Shown here: one piece after another, positions 5,838-9,664 of the stretch
Numbering within the stretch: the first letter of the stretch is position 1
How the letters are laid out: the number at the start of each line of letters is the position of its first letter
Source: JAWWBG01 sp033721095
GTDB taxonomy: Bacteria > Actinomycetota > Nitriliruptoria > Nitriliruptorales > Nitriliruptoraceae
Length of the DNA: 9,664 nt
Reading direction: 5' to 3'
NCBI GenBank assembly: GCA_033721095.1
Contig: JAWWBG010000093.1
Location: forward strand, 1 to 9,664
Made by a program: the position numbers and the translations under genes
The notes under the pieces: generated by a model
Told to the model about the DNA's origin: nothing
Seen by the model: only the letters and a program-made list of their open reading frames with translations
Databases searched by the model: none

Positions 5838-7298
5838 TCAGCGGATCGGCGCCGCCGACGCCGGGATCGGACTCGGCAGGGCCGTCTCACCCATGAGGGC
5901 CTCATCGACGGCGGCGGCGCAGGCCCGGCCTTCGGCGATGGCCCACACGATGAGGCTCTGGCCGCGACCCATGTCGCCACACACCCACACGTTGTCGACA
6001 GACGTCGCGTAGTCGTCGTCGCGAGCGACGTTGGTCCGCTCGGTCAGGTCCACGCCGAGCTGCTCGAGCATGCCGCCCGTCTCGGGACCGAGGAAACCCA
6101 TCGCGAGCAGGACCAGGTCAACCTCGAGCTCGAAGTCGGTGCCCTCGATCTTCTCGAATCTTCCGTCCTTGAATTCGACCTCGTGCGCGCGCAGGGCCCG
6201 GACGTTGCCGTCGCCGTCACCGAGGAACTCCTCGGTGTTGACCGAGTACACGCGCTCGACGCCCTCGTCGTGCGCGGACGTGACCTTGTAGGTCATCGGG
6301 TAGGTCGGCCAGGGCTGGCTGTCCGGGCGCTCGTCCGGCGGGCGCGGGAGGATCTCGAACTGGTGAACGACCTCTGCGCCCTGGCGGTTGGCGGTCCCGA
6401 GGCAGTCGGCGCCCGTGTCGCCGCCGCCGATGATCACGACCTTCTTGCCCTTGGCCGTGATCGGCACGTCGTCCTCATCGAGATCACCGAGCTGGGCCCG
6501 GTTGCCCCACGGCAGGTACTCCATGGCCTGGTGGATCCCGTCGAGCTCACGGCCCGGGATTGGCAGGTCACGCCAGTTCGTGGCGCCACCTGCGAGGACG
6601 ACCGCGTCGTATTCGTCGGTCAGGTCCGTGGCCGGGAAGTCCACGCCGACGTTGGCGTTCACGCGGAACTCGGTGCCCTCGGCCTCCATCTGCTCGAGCC
6701 GGCGGTCGACGTGGCGCTTCTCCATCTTGAACTCGGGGATCCCGTAGCGCAGGAGCCCGCCGATCCGGTCGGCACGTTCGTAGACGACGACCCGGTGACC
6801 TGCCCTGGTCAGCTGTTGGGCCGCGGCGAGCCCGGCTGGCCCCGATCCCACGACCGCGACCGACTTGCCGGTCTGCTCCGCGGGTGGCATGGGCACGACC
6901 CAACCCTCGTCGAAGGCATGGTCGATGATCGTGACCTCGACCTGCTTGATCGTGACGGGTGGCTGGTTGATGCCGAGGACGCATGCCTGTTCACACGGCG
7001 CGGGGCAGAGCCGGCCCGTGAACTCCGGGAAGTTGTTGGTGGCGTGGAGACGATCGATCGCCGCCTTCCAGTGGTCGCGATAGACCAGGTCGTTCCAGTC
7101 CGGGATGAGATTTCCCAGCGGGCATCCCTGGTTGCAGAACGGAATCCCGCAATCCATGCAACGACTGGCCTGGCCCTGGAGGGTTTCCACCGCCAGCGGC
7201 AGGTAGACCTCCTTCCAGTCCTTGACGCGTTCCTCGCGCGGGCGCCACGAGGGCAGCTCACGTTCCTGGATCTTCAGGAATCCCTGGGAGTCACCCAT
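5838..7298 (-). CDS. gltD: Glutamate synthase (NADPH) small subunit GltD
   Basis: The 486-residue beta subunit of NADPH glutamate synthase (GOGAT). It takes electrons from NADPH through FAD and passes them via iron-sulfur clusters to GltB for reductive transfer of the glutamine amide to 2-oxoglutarate. The N-terminal region has CMDCGIPFCNQGCPLGN (Cys47, 50, 55, 59) and CPAPCEQAC (Cys98, 102, 106), the 4Fe-4S ligands. GSGPAGLAAA (151-160) is the FAD dinucleotide fold, and GGGDTGADC (291-299) the NADPH fold. VWVCGDMGRGQSLIVWAIAEGR (437-458) is the C-terminal FAD-contact motif of this flavoprotein family. Length is close to E. coli GltD (472), with a short extra Ala/Pro tail. The ATG is 1 nt after the gltB stop. 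GGAGG (7307-7311) lies 8 nt upstream, inside the end of gltB, so the two are translationally coupled. Confidence 0.97.
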   Translation of the reverse strand: MGDSQGFLKIQERELPSWRPREERVKDWKEVYLPLAVETLQGQASRCMDCGIPFCNQGCPLGNLIPDWNDLVYRDHWKAAIDRLHATNNFPEFTGRLCPAPCEQACVLGINQPPVTIKQVEVTIIDHAFDEGWVVPMPPAEQTGKSVAVVGSGPAGLAAAQQLTRAGHRVVVYERADRIGGLLRYGIPEFKMEKRHVDRRLEQMEAEGTEFRVNANVGVDFPATDLTDEYDAVVLAGGATNWRDLPIPGRELDGIHQAMEYLPWGNRAQLGDLDEDDVPITAKGKKVVIIGGGDTGADCLGTANRQGAEVVHQFEILPRPPDERPDSQPWPTYPMTYKVTSAHDEGVERVYSVNTEEFLGDGDGNVRALRAHEVEFKDGRFEKIEGTDFELEVDLVLLAMGFLGPETGGMLEQLGVDLTERTNVARDDDYATSVDNVWVCGDMGRGQSLIVWAIAEGRACAAAVDEALMGETALPSPIPASAAPIR

Positions 7299-7299
7299 C

Positions 7300-9664
7300 T
7301 CACATGCCTCCGTGGGCGCTGCCCATGATCGCCGCCTCGACGTCGCGTCCCTCGGCCTCGGCCTCGGCAGCGGCGAGCAGCACGCGCTTGTAGTCCTTCG
7401 GCATCACCTTGCGGAAGTGGCGCACCTGGTCGTGCCAGTCGTCGAGGATCATTGCCGCGCGCGTCGACTCCGTTTCCTCGAGATGCTTGCCGACGGTTTC
7501 GCGCAGCCACTCGGCGTCGGCCTCCTCCAGCGGATCGATGTCCACGAGCTCACGGTTGACGACCTGGAAGAACGTGTTGTCCGGGTCGTACACGTAGGCG
7601 ATGCCGCCAGACATCCCGGCCCCGAAGTTCCGCCCGGTCTTGCCGAGGATCACCGCGCGACCGCCGGTCATGTACTCGCAACCGTGGTCGCCGACGCCCT
7701 CGACGACGGCCGTGACGCCCGAGTTGCGGACGCAGAACCGTTCGCCGACCACGCCGCGAAGGAAAATCTCGCCGCCAGTCGCGCCGTAGGCAATGACGTT
7801 GCCGGCGATGATGGACGAGTTCGGGTCGAAGTCCGGATGGCTGTCGGAGGGCGGCCGGACGACGATGCGTCCACCGGACAAGCCCTTGCCGACGTAGTCG
7901 TTGGCGTCACCGAACAGCCGCATGGTGATGCCCTTGGGCACGAACGCACCGAAGCTCTGGCCGGCCGAGCCCGTGAACGTGATCTCGATCGTGTCGTCGG
8001 GCAGTCCGAGGCCGCGGTACCTGGTCGTGACGCGGTTGCCGAGCATCGTGCCCACGGTGCGGTTGTGGTTGAAGATCTCGGTCTCGATCGTGACCTTCTC
8101 GCCGCGCTCGATCGCGGGTTCGGCCAACCGGATGAGCTCGTTGTCGAGGGCCTTGTCGAGGCCGTGGTCCTGGCCCTTGGTGCAGTAGTTGTCCTGCTCC
8201 CACGGCGAAACGGGCTCGACGAGGATGGGCGAGAGGTCGAGGCCGGCGGCCTTGTAGTGGTCGATGGCACGCTCGAAGTCGAGGACCTCGACGTGCCCGA
8301 TGGCCTCGGCCAGCGTCCGGAACCCGAGCTGGGCCAACAGCTCGCGGACTTCCTCGGCGATGAACTCGAAGAAGTTCACGACGAACTCGGGCTTCCCGCT
8401 GAACCGCTCGCGCAGCTCGGTGCGCTGCGTGGCGACACCGACCGGACAGGTGTCGAGGTGGCAGACCCGCATCATGATGCAGCCGGACACGACCAGCGGG
8501 GCCGTCGCAAACCCGAACTCCTCGGCGCCCAGCAGCGCCGCGATCATCACGTCGCGGCCCGTCTTGAGCTGGCCGTCGGTCTGGACGACGATCCGGTCGC
8601 GCAGCCCGTTTGCGATCAGCGTCTGTTGGGTCTCGGCCAGGCCAAGCTCCCACGGACCGCCGGCGTGCTTCAGGGACGTCAACGGCGACGCGCCCGTGCC
8701 ACCGTCGTGACCCGAGATCAGCACGACGTCGGACTTGGCCTTCGCGACTCCGGCCGCCACGGTGCCGACGCCGTTCTGCGCGACCAGCTTGACGTGTATC
8801 CGCGCTTCCGGCGACGCGTTCTTCAGATCGTGGATCAGCTGCTTGATGTCCTCGATCGATTTGATGTCGTGATGTGGCGGCGGGGAGATCAGCCCCACGC
8901 CCGGCGTCGAGTACCGAGTCTTGGCGATCCACGGCCAGACCTTCTGGCCCGGCAGCTGACCGCCCTCACCGGGCTTGGCCCCCTGGGCCATCTTGATCTG
9001 GATGTCGTCGGAGTTGACCAGGTACTCGGAGGTGACGCCGAACCGGCCGGACGCGACCTGCTTGATGGCCGACCGGCGCTCGGGGTCGTAGAGGCGCTCG
9101 GGGTCCTCGCCGCCCTCCCCGGTGTTGGACTTGGCCTTGAGCCGGTTCATCGCGATGGCCAGCGTGGTGTGGGCCTCCTCGGAAATCGATCCGTAGGACA
9201 TGGCACCCGTCGAGAAGCGCTTCACGATCTCTGACGCGGGCTCGACCTGGTCGATCGGGATCGGCTTGCGCACCCCGTCCTTGAATCGGAACAACCCACG
9301 GAGGGTTCCGAGCCGCTCGGACTGGTCGTCGACGAGCTGGCTGTACTCCTTGAAGATCTCCCAGCGGCCAGTACGTGTGGCGTGCTGGAGCTTGAAGACG
9401 GTCTGCGGGTTGAACAGGTGGTACTCGCCCTCGCGGCGCCACTGGTACTCGCCGCCGAACCACAGGTCGCGGTGAGCGGCCTCGGTCGGGTTGTCGAGGT
9501 GCGCGAACCGGTGGCGGGTGGCGACGTCGTCGGCGATCTGGTCGAGCCCGATCCCACCGATCTTGCTGACGGTGCCGGCGAAGTAGCGGTCGACGGGGCC
9601 CACGGAGAGCCCGATGGGCGCGCAGACCTGTGCGGCGGTGTAGGCGGCAACCGGCGGGATGCCC
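7300..9664 (-). CDS. gltB: Glutamate synthase large subunit GltB, C-terminal half (5' end beyond the window)
   Basis: About the last 788 residues of the alpha subunit, which is normally near 1500. The frame stays open through 9664, so the GTG at 9603 is internal. The fragment carries the FMN/2-oxoglutarate synthase domain: KMAQGAKPGEGGQLPG and SPPPHHDIKSIEDIK, then DGGTGASPLTSLKHAG (near 8690) and VVQTDGQLKTGRD. The 3Fe-4S ligands are three Cys spaced C-x5-C-x4-C in GCIMMRVCHLDTCPVG (8446-8481). After it comes the GxGxG beta-helix domain (roughly 7560-8000), with GSAGQSFGAF, GKGLSGGRIVV, GATGGEIFLRG and NFGAGMSGGIAYVYD. The Cys-nucleophile glutaminase domain lies upstream of the window. No frameshift or missing motif is seen. 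It is directly upstream of gltD, the standard gltBD order, so its promoter is outside this window. Confidence 0.97.
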   Translation of the reverse strand, partial: GIPPVAAYTAAQVCAPIGLSVGPVDRYFAGTVSKIGGIGLDQIADDVATRHRFAHLDNPTEAAHRDLWFGGEYQWRREGEYHLFNPQTVFKLQHATRTGRWEIFKEYSQLVDDQSERLGTLRGLFRFKDGVRKPIPIDQVEPASEIVKRFSTGAMSYGSISEEAHTTLAIAMNRLKAKSNTGEGGEDPERLYDPERRSAIKQVASGRFGVTSEYLVNSDDIQIKMAQGAKPGEGGQLPGQKVWPWIAKTRYSTPGVGLISPPPHHDIKSIEDIKQLIHDLKNASPEARIHVKLVAQNGVGTVAAGVAKAKSDVVLISGHDGGTGASPLTSLKHAGGPWELGLAETQQTLIANGLRDRIVVQTDGQLKTGRDVMIAALLGAEEFGFATAPLVVSGCIMMRVCHLDTCPVGVATQRTELRERFSGKPEFVVNFFEFIAEEVRELLAQLGFRTLAEAIGHVEVLDFERAIDHYKAAGLDLSPILVEPVSPWEQDNYCTKGQDHGLDKALDNELIRLAEPAIERGEKVTIETEIFNHNRTVGTMLGNRVTTRYRGLGLPDDTIEITFTGSAGQSFGAFVPKGITMRLFGDANDYVGKGLSGGRIVVRPPSDSHPDFDPNSSIIAGNVIAYGATGGEIFLRGVVGERFCVRNSGVTAVVEGVGDHGCEYMTGGRAVILGKTGRNFGAGMSGGIAYVYDPDNTFFQVVNRELVDIDPLEEADAEWLRETVGKHLEETESTRAAMILDDWHDQVRHFRKVMPKDYKRVLLAAAEAEAEGRDVEAAIMGSAHGGM

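Noticed and set aside
6183..7328. Plus-strand open frame of 381 codons opposite gltD
   Set aside because: An antisense shadow of gltD with biased composition (Val, Asp, Arg, Leu) and no domain signal.
7222..9234. Very long open frame (670 codons) on the plus strand opposite gltB
   Set aside because: It lies wholly antisense to gltB/gltD, which have unmistakable motifs. Its translation is Asp/Val/Arg/Leu-rich low-complexity text typical of the antisense shadow of GC-rich codons. No family motif was recognised.
1..9664. Search for tRNA/rRNA genes, CRISPR-like spaced repeats, insertion-sequence ends and phage genes
   Set aside because: No regular direct repeats, transposase/integrase motifs or RNA-gene signatures were recognised by eye; coding density is near complete.

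Overview
This is a GC-rich, gene-dense bacterial window. Strong third-position G/C bias, GTG starts, TAnnnT-type -10 hexamers, a DUF5995-like secreted protein and an LPxTG-type wall anchor all point to an actinobacterium (Actinomycetota). The class cannot be fixed from sequence alone. It looks like a mostly core-type chromosomal region: no transposase, integrase, tRNA, rRNA or CRISPR array was seen.

Layout. (1) Positions 1-155, minus strand: the 5' end of a secreted hydrolase of CocE/NonD type, cut by the window edge. (2) Positions 246-3584, plus strand: a run of four genes. They encode a YihY/BrkB-type membrane protein, a RimK-associated retropepsin-like protease (RimB/DUF785, overlapping the previous gene by 4 nt), RimK (ribosomal protein S6 glutamate ligase, very close to the E. 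coli protein) and a PF10364-type sulfotransferase-like protein. (3) Positions 3601-4590, minus strand, tail to tail with that run: an AstE/AspA-type zinc amidohydrolase/carboxypeptidase with a C-terminal biotinyl-like domain. (4) Positions 4680-5786, plus strand, divergent from it: a secreted DUF5995-like protein with an LPATG sorting signal. The 89-nt divergent gap carries the same TAGGTT hexamer facing each gene. (5) Positions 5838-9664, minus strand: gltD, and gltB cut at the window edge, encoding NADPH glutamate synthase.

The main functional theme is glutamate chemistry. RimK adds glutamates to a protein C-terminus, conventionally S6. The retropepsin-like RimB homologue and the AstE-like zinc enzyme are good candidates for trimming or removing them. 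GltBD next door makes glutamate. The RimB-RimK-AstE grouping is the most interesting part of the window as a possible write/erase module for C-terminal glutamate tags. The GltBD link may be only positional. No clearly unprecedented system was found. Start sites, promoters and terminators are judged by eye and are much less certain than the gene calls.
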